The notes under the pieces were generated by a model. That model was not told the origin of the DNA, made no database searches, and worked only from the letters and a program-made list of their open reading frames with translations. This document shows positions 8,618-17,135 of a stretch of 63,679 nucleotides of DNA, piece after piece; positions within the stretch are counted from its first letter, which is position 1; the number at the start of each line of letters is the position of its first letter. The DNA comes from an uncultured Prevotella sp. (GTDB lineage Bacteria > Bacteroidota > Bacteroidia > Bacteroidales > Bacteroidaceae), in the NCBI GenBank assembly GCA_905236755.1, contig CAJOCR010000014.1:1-63679 (forward strand). The letters run 5' to 3'. The translations under genes and the position numbers were made by a program.

Positions 8618-8677
8618 AACTTCTAACTCCTAACTTCTAACTTCTAACTCCTAACTTCTAACTTCTAACTCCTAACT
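8618..8677. repeat. tandem 7-bp array (AACTTCT/AACTCCT)
   Basis: About eight and a half units of AACTTCT and AACTCCT alternate between the B12 operon and pheS. Similar pyrimidine-rich strings occur near 2330-2372 and, reversed, near 58908-58940. Probably a slippage-generated intergenic repeat. Confidence 0.8.
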
Positions 8678-8681
8678 AAAA

Positions 8682-8708
8682 AAGGCTTTCGGGTAACCGA
8701 AAGCCTTT
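8682..8708. terminator. bidirectional terminator between B12 operon and pheS
   Basis: AAGGCTTTCGG and CCGAAAGCCTT form an 11-bp stem around a short loop. There are A-runs before and T-runs after, so it can end both converging transcripts. Confidence 0.88.
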
Positions 8709-8737
8709 TTGCAATTCTCTCTATTCTTTGAGGAGAC

Positions 8738-9778
8738 TTAATTTGCAGATTCAAATTCTCTGAGGAAACGAGTGTCGTTCTCTGAGAACATACGGAGGTC
8801 GCTTACGCGATATTTGAGGTTGGCAATGCGCTCAACACCCATACCAAAAGCATAACCAGTGTAAACGCTACTGTCAATGCCGCAAGCTTCAAGGTCGTGT
8901 GGGTCAACCATACCGCAACCGAGGATTTCTACCCAACCAGTGTGCTTGCAGAAACCACAGCCTTCGCCACCACAGATGTTACAACTGATGTCCATTTCGG
9001 CTGACGGCTCGGTGAATGGGAAATATGAAGGACGGAGACGAATCTTAGTGTCTGGACCGAACATCTCGCGTGCGAATGTCAACAGTACTTGCTTCAGATC
9101 GGTAAAGCTTACATTCTTGTCAACATACAAACCTTCTACCTGATGGAAGAAACAGTGAGCACGTGCCGAGATAGCCTCGTTACGATAAACTCTACCAGGG
9201 CAGAGAATACGGAAAGGAGGCTGATGGTTCTCCATGAAATGTGCTTCATCACCTGATGTGTGGCTGCGAAGCAACACATTCTTTGTTACGTCAGCAGGAT
9301 TGCTACGCTCAATGAAGAATGTGTCTTGCATGTCGCGAGCAGGATGGTCGGCAGCAAAGTTCAGCATTGTGAACACGTGCTGGTCGTCGTCAACCTCGGG
9401 GCCTTGGAAAAGAGTAAAGCCCATGCGGCTGAAAATATCAATGATTTCGTTTTTGACAATGGTAAGTGGATGACGTGTACCCAACTGGATAGGGTAGGCA
9501 GTACGAGTGAGGTCGATATCATCACTTGAAGCTTCGGCTACAGCAAGCTCATCACGCAAAGCGTTAATTCTTTCTGTTGCAGCAGTTTTCAGTTCATTGA
9601 TTTTGATACCGATTTCCTTCTTCTGTTCTTTTGCTACATTGCGGAACTCACCCATGAGTTCGTTGATTGCACCCTTTTTGCTCAAATACTTCAGACGCAA
9701 CTGTTCTACGTCTTCTGCATTCTGTGCAGTAAGTGTGCTTACTTCTTTAAGAAGTTCTTCAATCTTTTCGAGTAACAT
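8738..9778 (-). CDS. pheS: phenylalanyl-tRNA synthetase alpha subunit
   Basis: This 346-aa catalytic subunit of the class II enzyme charges tRNA-Phe with phenylalanine and works as an alpha2-beta2 tetramer. The N-terminal coiled coil spans about residues 1-85. Class II motif 2 is at FRILCPGRVYRNEAISARAHCFFHQVEG. Motif 3 is at YTGYAFGMGVERIANLKY, and the substrate-binding SYFPFTEPSAEMD is present. A cysteine-rich insert, CNICGGEGCGFC, sits before HTGWVEILGCGM; many non-enterobacterial PheS proteins have such a metal-site-like insert. The beta subunit gene is not in this window. A TACCTTTG -7 box lies at 9825-9832 on the minus strand, about 50 nt before the start. Confidence 0.96.
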   Translation of the reverse strand: MLLEKIEELLKEVSTLTAQNAEDVEQLRLKYLSKKGAINELMGEFRNVAKEQKKEIGIKINELKTAATERINALRDELAVAEASSDDIDLTRTAYPIQLGTRHPLTIVKNEIIDIFSRMGFTLFQGPEVDDDQHVFTMLNFAADHPARDMQDTFFIERSNPADVTKNVLLRSHTSGDEAHFMENHQPPFRILCPGRVYRNEAISARAHCFFHQVEGLYVDKNVSFTDLKQVLLTFAREMFGPDTKIRLRPSYFPFTEPSAEMDISCNICGGEGCGFCKHTGWVEILGCGMVDPHDLEACGIDSSVYTGYAFGMGVERIANLKYRVSDLRMFSENDTRFLREFESAN

Positions 9779-9905
9779 ATCTTTTAAAACGTTTTATTCT
9801 ATATTGATCTTGCAAAATCGAATGCAAAGGTAAGGAAATAAATCCATAATTCATAATCCATAATTCATAATTTTGTGATTGCTACATATTTTATATGTTT
9901 TTTGT

Positions 9906-9935
9906 GTTGCATTTGAAATTAATGTTGTACATTTG
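9906..9935 (+). promoter_or_regulatory. promoter of the lipoprotein-murB pair
   Basis: TTG (9906-9908), a 19-bp spacer and TACATTTG (9928-9935) match the Bacteroidetes promoter, about 50 nt before the lipoprotein start. Confidence 0.65.
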
Positions 9936-9983
9936 CAACGATAATTAGGGGAAGTATAAAACTCGAAATATATTTGACTATAA

Positions 9984-10838
9984 ATGAGGAAAACTGCATT
10001 CTTTTTTATTGCTTTGATGATTGCAACAGCGTTGGTTACTTGTCTGAGTTGTACTGATAAAAAGCCTGTTGCAAATGCCGACACTATACTTGCCGACAGC
10101 GGACTTGTTGATACCACAACCACAGACACTCTTGAAGATATTATTGCGGCTCAGCCAATGCCAAAGGCGGCCGATGAGCTGTTTGATGATTTTTTCTTTA
10201 ATTTTGCTGCTAACAGGAAATTACAGAAGAAACGCATACACTTTCCTCTTCCCGTTTATAGAAATGGCAAGATAGAAAAAAGAATAGAAAAAGGTCAGTG
10301 GCGAATGGAGCATTTCTTCATGCACCAAGACTTCTATACTCTTATATTTGACAATAGAAAGCAGATGAATGTGGTGAAAGATACCACTATCTCTCATGTT
10401 GTAGTAGAAAAGATATTCTTTGATATCAAGACTGTCCAGCAATTCCTTTTCAATCGTATAGATGGACAGTGGGTGATGACAAGCATCAATTACAAGCCAT
10501 TGTATGAAAATAACAATGCGTCATTCCTGAAGTTCTTCCATCATTTTGTTACTGATAAGGAATTCCAGATTTCTAGCATTAATGATCCTTTGGATTTTAC
10601 TGGTCCTGATCCTGATGATGATTTCGGTACTATGACTGGTACATTGGCCCCAGAGCAATGGAGCTCTTTTGCTCCTCAGTTGCCAGAGGGAATGATATAC
10701 AATATTATCTATGGACAGAAATATACTGAGAGTACACAAAAGATTTTCTGTATTCGAGGTATTGCCAATGGATTGGAAACCGAGCTTAGTTTCCGCAAGA
10801 TAGGTGATAAGTGGAAGCTCGTGAAATTAACAATGTAA
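9984..10838 (+). CDS. lipoprotein, probably DUF4348 family
   Basis: This 284-aa predicted lipoprotein has signal MRKTAFFFIALMIATALVTCLSC with two candidate lipid-anchor cysteines close together. A Thr/Asp-rich linker follows to about residue 50. The globular part starts near AADELFDDFFFNFAAN, has RIHFPLPVYRNG and a MEHFFMHQDFYTLIF segment, and ends in a beta-rich domain. The pattern recalls the Bacteroidetes DUF4348 family, whose function is unknown to me. It lies 4 nt upstream of murB and is probably co-transcribed with it, which hints at an envelope location but not at a function. Confidence 0.8.
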   Translation: MRKTAFFFIALMIATALVTCLSCTDKKPVANADTILADSGLVDTTTTDTLEDIIAAQPMPKAADELFDDFFFNFAANRKLQKKRIHFPLPVYRNGKIEKRIEKGQWRMEHFFMHQDFYTLIFDNRKQMNVVKDTTISHVVVEKIFFDIKTVQQFLFNRIDGQWVMTSINYKPLYENNNASFLKFFHHFVTDKEFQISSINDPLDFTGPDPDDDFGTMTGTLAPEQWSSFAPQLPEGMIYNIIYGQKYTESTQKIFCIRGIANGLETELSFRKIGDKWKLVKLTM

Positions 10839-10842
10839 TTGC

Positions 10843-11934
10843 ATGATAAAAATAATAGAAAACTATAGTCTTGCCAAACATAATACCTTTGGCATGAATG
10901 CCAATTGTAAGCAGTTTATTGAGTTTGATTCTATTTATGATGCTCAGGAGGCTGTGAAACACATTAAATATGGTGAGGAGTTTATGATTCTTGGCGCAGG
11001 AAGCAACCTGCTGCTTACTCAGGACTATCCTCACACGGTGTTTCATTCAAAAATCAAACTTATGCAGGAGAGGTCGTTTTATAATGTGGCCAAAAAGAAA
11101 GCTGATAAGGATGTGGTGTTGGTGGACTGTGGTTCTGGCGAAACCTTCGATGATGTGATTGCATGGTGCGTGGAAAAAGATATTCATGGACTCGAGAACC
11201 TTTCGCTTATTCCAGGTGATGTGGGTTCAAGTGCTGTACAGAATATTGGTGCGTATGGTGTCGAGGTGGGTCAGTATATTTTTTCTATCGAGGCAGTGGA
11301 TGTAAATACAGGAGAATATAAAAACATATTCCCTGGTTTTTGTCAATATGGCTATCGTCATAGTATTTTTAAGGGCGACTGGCATAACAGATACATTATT
11401 ACCCACGTTACATTTAAACTGAGTAGAAAGTTTGAACCTGTGCTTGATTACGGTAATGTGAGAGGTGCATTGGCTGAAAAATTAGCTTGCAGTTTAGAAG
11501 AAGTAGGTGAGAAGGTTACGCCACAGTTATTGCGTGACACCATTATTGAGATTCGAAGAAATAAATTGCCTGATCCTGTGGAATATGGTAACGCAGGTAG
11601 CTTCTTTATGAATCCTATTATTGATAAAGAGCAGTTAGAGCAAGTGAAGGAACGTCAGCCTGAACTGAAATATTTCGAGGTGGAAATGCCGGAATATCCA
11701 GGTGATGAACGTCAGGGCACATACTATAAGATTCCTGCGGGATGGCTTATTGATCAATGTGGTTTGAAAGGACTGAATATGGGACAGGCTGGTGTATGGC
11801 CTAACCAGGCTCTTATCTTGTATAATAGAGGTGGGGCACAGGGGCTGGAAGTGAAGGCTTTGATGGAGCATATTCAGGAACAGGTGTATCAGAAATTCGG
11901 TATAAGACTTAAACCGGAAGTAAATATCTTCTAA
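10843..11934 (+). CDS. murB: UDP-N-acetylenolpyruvoylglucosamine reductase
   Basis: This 363-aa cytoplasmic FAD enzyme makes UDP-N-acetylmuramate with NADPH in peptidoglycan precursor synthesis. The FAD domain shows NTFGMNANC and LGAGSNLLL. The central signature is GDVGSSAVQNIGAYGVEV, with the catalytic-region motif IRRNKLPDPVEYGNAGSFFMNP. The C-terminal domain ends in PAGWLIDQCGLKG and VWPNQALILYN. The length and the Tyr-containing central insertion fit type I MurB. It follows the lipoprotein gene by 4 nt. No clear terminator follows; the gap to gyrA contains only short A/T-rich sequence and a possible TAAATTAG element near 11994. Confidence 0.95.
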   Translation: MIKIIENYSLAKHNTFGMNANCKQFIEFDSIYDAQEAVKHIKYGEEFMILGAGSNLLLTQDYPHTVFHSKIKLMQERSFYNVAKKKADKDVVLVDCGSGETFDDVIAWCVEKDIHGLENLSLIPGDVGSSAVQNIGAYGVEVGQYIFSIEAVDVNTGEYKNIFPGFCQYGYRHSIFKGDWHNRYIITHVTFKLSRKFEPVLDYGNVRGALAEKLACSLEEVGEKVTPQLLRDTIIEIRRNKLPDPVEYGNAGSFFMNPIIDKEQLEQVKERQPELKYFEVEMPEYPGDERQGTYYKIPAGWLIDQCGLKGLNMGQAGVWPNQALILYNRGGAQGLEVKALMEHIQEQVYQKFGIRLKPEVNIF

Positions 11935-12104
11935 AAATCGCTAAAAACGGCATTTTTTTGCGCTCTAAAAGGATGAGGTGTCGAAAAAATGTTGTAAATT
12001 AGCACCCTTGTAGAAAGTGCGAAAATGGCTTAGAACGAAAATAAAGGCCCTTCTCGGCAATTTTCTATAAAAACGAAGTAATAACAATAACATAAATTTT
12101 ATCA

Positions 12105-14744
12105 ATGGACGAGAATCTGACTATCGACAATGACAGAATCATGAAGATCAACATTGAGGAAGAAATGAAAAGCTCGTATATCGACTATTCTATGTCGGTT
12201 ATCGTGGCTCGTGCCCTTCCTGATGTTAGAGACGGTTTCAAACCTGTTCATCGTCGTATTCTTTATGGTATGCTGGGTATCGGCAATACCAGTGACAAAC
12301 CTTACAAGAAATGTGCCCGCGTAGTAGGTGAGGTGCTTGGTAAGTATCACCCACATGGTGATAGTTCTGTATATGGAGCCCTCGTGCGTATGGGACAGGA
12401 TTGGAGCATGCGCTATTGTCTGGTTGACGGACAGGGTAATTTCGGTTCTATCGACGGTGACTCTCCTGCTGCTATGCGTTATACCGAGTGTCGTTTGTCA
12501 AGAATGGGTGAGCATATCATGGATGACCTTGAGAAGGATACCGTGGATATGACCAACAACTTTGACGACACATTGCAGGAGCCAACTGTTATGCCTACCA
12601 AGATTCCTAATCTCTTGGTTAATGGTGGTAATGGTATTGCTGTAGGTATGGCTACAAACATTCCTACCCATAACCTGAATGAGGTTATTGATGGATGTTG
12701 TGCATATATTGATAATCCTGATATTGAACTTGATGGACTGATGGAGTATATCAAGGCTCCAGACTTCCCAACAGGTGCATATATATATGGTATTCAGGGC
12801 GTACGTCAGGCTTACGAGACTGGGCGTGGACGTGTTGTTATGCGTGCCAAGGCTGAGATTGAAAGCGATGAGAGCCATGATAAGATTATCGTAACTGAGA
12901 TTCCTTACGGAGTAAACAAGCAGCAACTTATTGAGTATATTGCTGAACTTGTGAAAGAAGGTAAGATAGATGGTATTTCTAATGTGAACGATGAGTCAGG
13001 CCGTCAGGGTATGCGTATCGTTGTTGACGTGAAGAAGGATTCTAATGCTAACGTAATCCTTAACAAGCTCTTCAAGATGACTGCTCTGCAGAGTTCTTTC
13101 TCTGTAAACTGCATCGCACTTGTTAATGGTCGTCCAAAGTTGTTGAGCCTTAAGGAGTGTGTAAAGCACTTTGTTGATCATCGTCATGATGTAACTATCC
13201 GTCGTACAAAGTTTGAGTTGAAGAAGGCTCAGGAACGTGCACATATCCTTGAGGGATTGATTATTGCTTGTGACAATATCGACGAGGTGGTACACATCAT
13301 CCGTGCAAGCAAGACTCCTGGTGATGCTCAGCGCAATTTGGAGAAACGTTTCGAACTTGATGAACTGCAGTCAAAGGCTATCGTAGATATGCGTCTCAGT
13401 CAGTTGACTGGTCTGCGTCTTGAGCAGTTGCATGCAGAATACGAGGAGTTGGAGCGTCAGATTGCTTACTTGCAGCAGATTCTCGATGATCCAGAGATGT
13501 GCAAGAAGGTTATGAAGGATGAACTTCAGGAAGTAAAGGAGAAGTATGGCGATGCTCGTCGTACTGAGATTAAGTATTCTTCTGAAGAGTTTAATCCAGA
13601 AGACTTCTATCCAAATGATCCTGTTGTGATTACTGTGAGTCACATGGGTTACATCAAGCGTACTCCACTTTCTGAGTTCCGTGAGCAGGCTCGTGGAGGT
13701 GTTGGCTCTAAGGGTGCTCGTCACCGTGATCAGGACTTCACAGAGAATATCTATCCTGCAACAATGCACCAGACTATGCTCTTCTTTACTAAGAAGGGAC
13801 GTTGCTACTGGTTGAAGTGTTATGAGATTCCTGAGGGCGACCGTAACTCTAAGGGACGCGCTATTCAGAATATGCTCAACATTGAGAGCGACGATTCTAT
13901 CAACGCTATCCTTCGTTTGAAGAAGGGACTTGATGATGAGGAATTCATCAATAACCATTATGTAATCTTTGCAACCAAGAATGGTACTGTAAAGAAGACT
14001 GTATTGGAGCAGTATTCACGTCCACGTGCTAATGGTGTAATTGCTATTAGTCTTGCTGAAGGCGACGAGGTTGTTGATGTTCGTCTTACTAATGGTCATA
14101 ACGAGATGATTATTGCTAACCGCAACGGTAGAGCATGTCGTTTCAATGAGAGCGATATCCGCACTATGGGCCGTACAGCTACTGGTGTTCGTGGTATGCG
14201 TCTTGACGAGGGCGATGATCAGGTAGTTGGTATGGTTGTTGTCAACGATCCTGAAAGCGAAACAATCATGGTTGTCAGCGAGCAGGGTTACGGTAAGCGT
14301 TCACAGGTAGAAGACTATCGTATTACCAAGCGTGGTGGTAAGGGTGTTAAGACACTCTCTATTACTGACAAGACAGGTTTGCTTGTTGCTATCAAGAATG
14401 TTACTGATGAGAACGACTTGATGATTATCAATAAGAGTGGTGTTGTGATTCGTTTGGCTGTTTCTGACGTACGTGTCATGGGACGTGCTACTCAGGGTGT
14501 TCGTCTTATCAACCTCGCCAAGAAGAATGATGTTATCGCCAGCGTATGTAAGGTGATGAGTTCAGAACTCGAGGCAACAGTTGAGGAAGAGAGTCGTGCA
14601 CAGTGGGCACAGAAGAGCGAGGAAATCAAGAATGATTCTGTAGCTGATGTGCCAGCAGGTGATAATGCACCACAGGACGACTCTGCCGAAGATATAGAGG
14701 ATGCTCCTCTTGTTGATTTCGGCGATGCTGATGATAATGAATAA
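12105..14744 (+). CDS. gyrA: DNA gyrase subunit A
   Basis: This 879-aa subunit of the type II topoisomerase introduces negative supercoils. The breakage-reunion domain has SYIDYSMSVIVARALPDVRDGFKPVHRR and the catalytic Tyr127 in AAMRYTECR. The coiled-coil gate is at about residues 370-480. The C-terminal propeller starts near 515 and has a GyrA-box-like QARGGVG, plus a KRGGKG loop in a later blade. The acidic tail is typical of the family. In the quinolone-resistance region HPHGDSSVYG, Ser87 matches E. coli Ser83, but the residue matching Asp87 is Gly91. It is called gyrA and not parC because of the GyrA-box position and the acidic tail. Confidence 0.96.
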   Translation: MDENLTIDNDRIMKINIEEEMKSSYIDYSMSVIVARALPDVRDGFKPVHRRILYGMLGIGNTSDKPYKKCARVVGEVLGKYHPHGDSSVYGALVRMGQDWSMRYCLVDGQGNFGSIDGDSPAAMRYTECRLSRMGEHIMDDLEKDTVDMTNNFDDTLQEPTVMPTKIPNLLVNGGNGIAVGMATNIPTHNLNEVIDGCCAYIDNPDIELDGLMEYIKAPDFPTGAYIYGIQGVRQAYETGRGRVVMRAKAEIESDESHDKIIVTEIPYGVNKQQLIEYIAELVKEGKIDGISNVNDESGRQGMRIVVDVKKDSNANVILNKLFKMTALQSSFSVNCIALVNGRPKLLSLKECVKHFVDHRHDVTIRRTKFELKKAQERAHILEGLIIACDNIDEVVHIIRASKTPGDAQRNLEKRFELDELQSKAIVDMRLSQLTGLRLEQLHAEYEELERQIAYLQQILDDPEMCKKVMKDELQEVKEKYGDARRTEIKYSSEEFNPEDFYPNDPVVITVSHMGYIKRTPLSEFREQARGGVGSKGARHRDQDFTENIYPATMHQTMLFFTKKGRCYWLKCYEIPEGDRNSKGRAIQNMLNIESDDSINAILRLKKGLDDEEFINNHYVIFATKNGTVKKTVLEQYSRPRANGVIAISLAEGDEVVDVRLTNGHNEMIIANRNGRACRFNESDIRTMGRTATGVRGMRLDEGDDQVVGMVVVNDPESETIMVVSEQGYGKRSQVEDYRITKRGGKGVKTLSITDKTGLLVAIKNVTDENDLMIINKSGVVIRLAVSDVRVMGRATQGVRLINLAKKNDVIASVCKVMSSELEATVEEESRAQWAQKSEEIKNDSVADVPAGDNAPQDDSAEDIEDAPLVDFGDADDNE

Positions 14745-14778
14745 TTACTAATCAATCTTTATTAAACAAACGTTTATT

Positions 14779-15999
14779 ATGAAAAAGTTAATGATTGCAG
14801 CAATGATGTTACTAGGTACATCAGCTGCTTTTGCTGGAGACTCAGAGCCATTGAAGGCTATTTTGAAGGCAAAGACTTATGCTGAGGCAGAGCAGCTCGT
14901 TAAGAGCAATCTCTCACAGCTTGCTAATGATGCTGAAAAGGCAAAGGCTTACAACAAACTTGTTGAGTTGGCTTTGGATAAAGTAAGCAAGGAGCAGGGT
15001 ACTATCACCTCTAACCAGGTGGCTAAGCAGTATGGCCAGGGTAAGGAAGAGGCTTACGATACAATTGGTTTCTACAATGCTCTTTATGATGCAATGAAGA
15101 ATGCCATTGAGTGTAATGTTTATGACCAGAAACCTGATGCTAAGGGCAAGATTAAACCTAAGTTTGAAACAAAGAATGCTCAGCGTCTTTACGCTATGCG
15201 TTTGAACCTTATCAACGGTGGTCAGGCTGCAAGTCAGGCTGATAACAAGCTTATGGCTCTTCAGCAGTATGGTATGTATGTTGATTCTGCTTTTGATCCT
15301 TTGTTCAAGAGCATTGACAAGTCAAAGACTCCAGACCAGTATCTTGGTGAGGTGGCTCGTGTTGCTGGTGTTTATGCTTTCCAGAACAAGAACCTTGACC
15401 TTGCTAACAAGTATGTTGATGTTGCTTTGCAGGATACAGCTACTTTCAAGGAGGCTCTTAATCTTAAGGTTTATCTGATGTCACAGAACCTAAAGAATAA
15501 TGCCGACTCTGTTGCATATGCTGGTCAGTTGAAAGACCTCTATGCAAAGTATCCTAACAACTCACAGATCTTTGCTACTCTCGCTGGTCTTTACAGCTCA
15601 CTCAAGCAGACTGAGGCTTTCGATAAGTTGATTTCTGAAAAGCTTGCTGTTGATCCTAAGTATGCTATCGCATGGGAGTTGAAGGGTCAGCAGGAGATGA
15701 ATGCCAACAAGATTGATGATGCTGTGAAGAGCTTTACTGCTGCTGTTGAAACTGATGGTGAGAATGTTGTAGTTCTTACATATCTTGGTTTCTGCTTGAA
15801 CGCTAAGGCTGGTAATCTTCAGGATCCTAACGGTCGCAAGGTAGTTTACAACGAGGCTATTAAGTATCTTGAGAAGGCTAAGTCTCTCGACCCTAACCGT
15901 GAGAAGGCTAACTGGAGCTATCCATTGTATTCAGCATACTATGGCGTATATGGCGCTAACGATGCTCGTACAAAGGAGATGGAAGACTTGAATAAGTAA
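14779..15999 (+). CDS. periplasmic TPR protein, first of a paralogous trio
   Basis: This 406-aa secreted protein has signal peptide MKKLMIAAMMLLGTSAAFAG and several tetratricopeptide-like helical repeats, for example YAIAWELKGQQEMNANKIDDAVKSF near residue 300. It shares architecture and phrases with the next two genes: an early pair of helices, an NALYDAMKNAIECNVYDQKP-type segment, a RLYAMRLNLINGG block and a terminal long TPR. I recognise the family only as a Bacteroidales TPR protein following gyrA, and no enzyme motif is visible. Codon use is strongly biased as in gyrA, suggesting high expression. A hairpin terminator lies just after it. Confidence 0.85.
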   Translation: MKKLMIAAMMLLGTSAAFAGDSEPLKAILKAKTYAEAEQLVKSNLSQLANDAEKAKAYNKLVELALDKVSKEQGTITSNQVAKQYGQGKEEAYDTIGFYNALYDAMKNAIECNVYDQKPDAKGKIKPKFETKNAQRLYAMRLNLINGGQAASQADNKLMALQQYGMYVDSAFDPLFKSIDKSKTPDQYLGEVARVAGVYAFQNKNLDLANKYVDVALQDTATFKEALNLKVYLMSQNLKNNADSVAYAGQLKDLYAKYPNNSQIFATLAGLYSSLKQTEAFDKLISEKLAVDPKYAIAWELKGQQEMNANKIDDAVKSFTAAVETDGENVVVLTYLGFCLNAKAGNLQDPNGRKVVYNEAIKYLEKAKSLDPNREKANWSYPLYSAYYGVYGANDARTKEMEDLNK

Positions 16000-16017
16000 T
16001 CCAATTATTAAACTAAC

Positions 16018-16050
16018 AGGAACTGTTGCAGAAGCAACGGTTCCTGTATA
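16018..16050 (+). terminator. hairpin terminator or attenuator between TPR genes 1 and 2
   Basis: AGGAACTGTTGC (16018-16029) pairs with GCAACGGTTCCT (16034-16045) around an AGAA tetraloop with one G-T pair. The tail is only partly T-rich. It probably ends most transcripts from the first TPR gene and lets some continue into the next two. Confidence 0.8.
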
Positions 16051-16061
16051 TTATTTTTATT

Positions 16062-17135
16062 ATGCGCAAAAATGTCTATCTTTTAGTTCTTTTGCTCGCG
16101 ACACTCTTTATGCCGTGTAAGGGGCAGAATGCGCAAAAACTGGCAAAGAATCTTAATCGTACTATTGATTCTCAGCTTGATACTTTAACTATGTTACCCG
16201 CCGATAGCGCTACTTTTTATAAGCGTGTATCGTTGATGATGAAAAACGCATTAGTATGTGATTTCTATGATGCAAGTCCTGTAAGGGGTGGAGCGGTAAA
16301 TTCACGTTATCGTGAGTTGAACAGTAAGCGACTTCTTCGTTATGTTCCTGAACTTGAAAATGCGGGATTCTTTTATTATAATAAGCGACAGAATAGCGAG
16401 GCTATGGATTATTTCCGTCTGTACCTTGATTGCTCAGAAAGTGCTTTGTTCCATAAATATGAATTTAATAAGGGCCAGGTGGCATATTACCTGAGTCTTT
16501 TATCTTATGGAAAAAAGGATTTTACTCAGGCTGAACGCTTTGCTGATGTGGCTTTGAAAGATGTAAATTATGCTCGTGATGCAGCTGAGATAAAAATCAA
16601 CTGTATGCACAATCATTTGAAAACTCATGCAGATTCTACACAATATCTTATTGCTTTGCTTGAATTACATGATATTACTCCTACAAATTCCGTCTATACA
16701 GGAATGTTGTTAGAGTATTTCTCGTCTCCTGGTCATGAAAGTGAGATGAAGCAGTTTGCGCTTGATGAAACGCGAAAGCATCCCGAAAACAAAGAGACAT
16801 GGGCTTTGCGTGGCGAATTAGACATGAAAGAATCAAAATGGGATGATGCTATAAAATCATTTGAAAGAGCTATAGACATAGATAGTATATATGTTGAGGC
16901 TATTTATAATACTGCTTTTTGCATTTGCTCAAAAGCGGCTGCTTTGCAGGATAGTTTACAAAACAGTAAGAAGAGGTTGAGCAAAGAAGATATAAAGGGA
17001 TTGAGGGCACAATACGAAGAGGGACAGAAATGGTTGGAAAGAACTTCGGTTCTTGATCCTGAAGAAAAAGCTGTAAACTGGAGACGATTGTCTGAACAGA
17101 TAGAAAAGGTGTTAGGAAAGAATAAAAAGAAATGA
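16062..17135 (+). CDS. secreted TPR protein, second of the trio
   Basis: This 357-aa protein has a cleavable-looking signal peptide (MRKNVYLLVLLLATLFMPCKG) and a TPR region resembling its neighbours. An in-frame codon at 16026 would place the start inside the upstream hairpin, so 16062 is taken as the start. Recognisable repeats include ETWALRGELDMKESKWDDAIKSFERAIDIDSIYVEAIYNTAF. It overlaps the third gene by four bases (ATGA), so the two are translationally coupled. Function is unknown; a role as an envelope scaffold is the most that the repeats suggest. Confidence 0.8.
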   Translation: MRKNVYLLVLLLATLFMPCKGQNAQKLAKNLNRTIDSQLDTLTMLPADSATFYKRVSLMMKNALVCDFYDASPVRGGAVNSRYRELNSKRLLRYVPELENAGFFYYNKRQNSEAMDYFRLYLDCSESALFHKYEFNKGQVAYYLSLLSYGKKDFTQAERFADVALKDVNYARDAAEIKINCMHNHLKTHADSTQYLIALLELHDITPTNSVYTGMLLEYFSSPGHESEMKQFALDETRKHPENKETWALRGELDMKESKWDDAIKSFERAIDIDSIYVEAIYNTAFCICSKAAALQDSLQNSKKRLSKEDIKGLRAQYEEGQKWLERTSVLDPEEKAVNWRRLSEQIEKVLGKNKKK

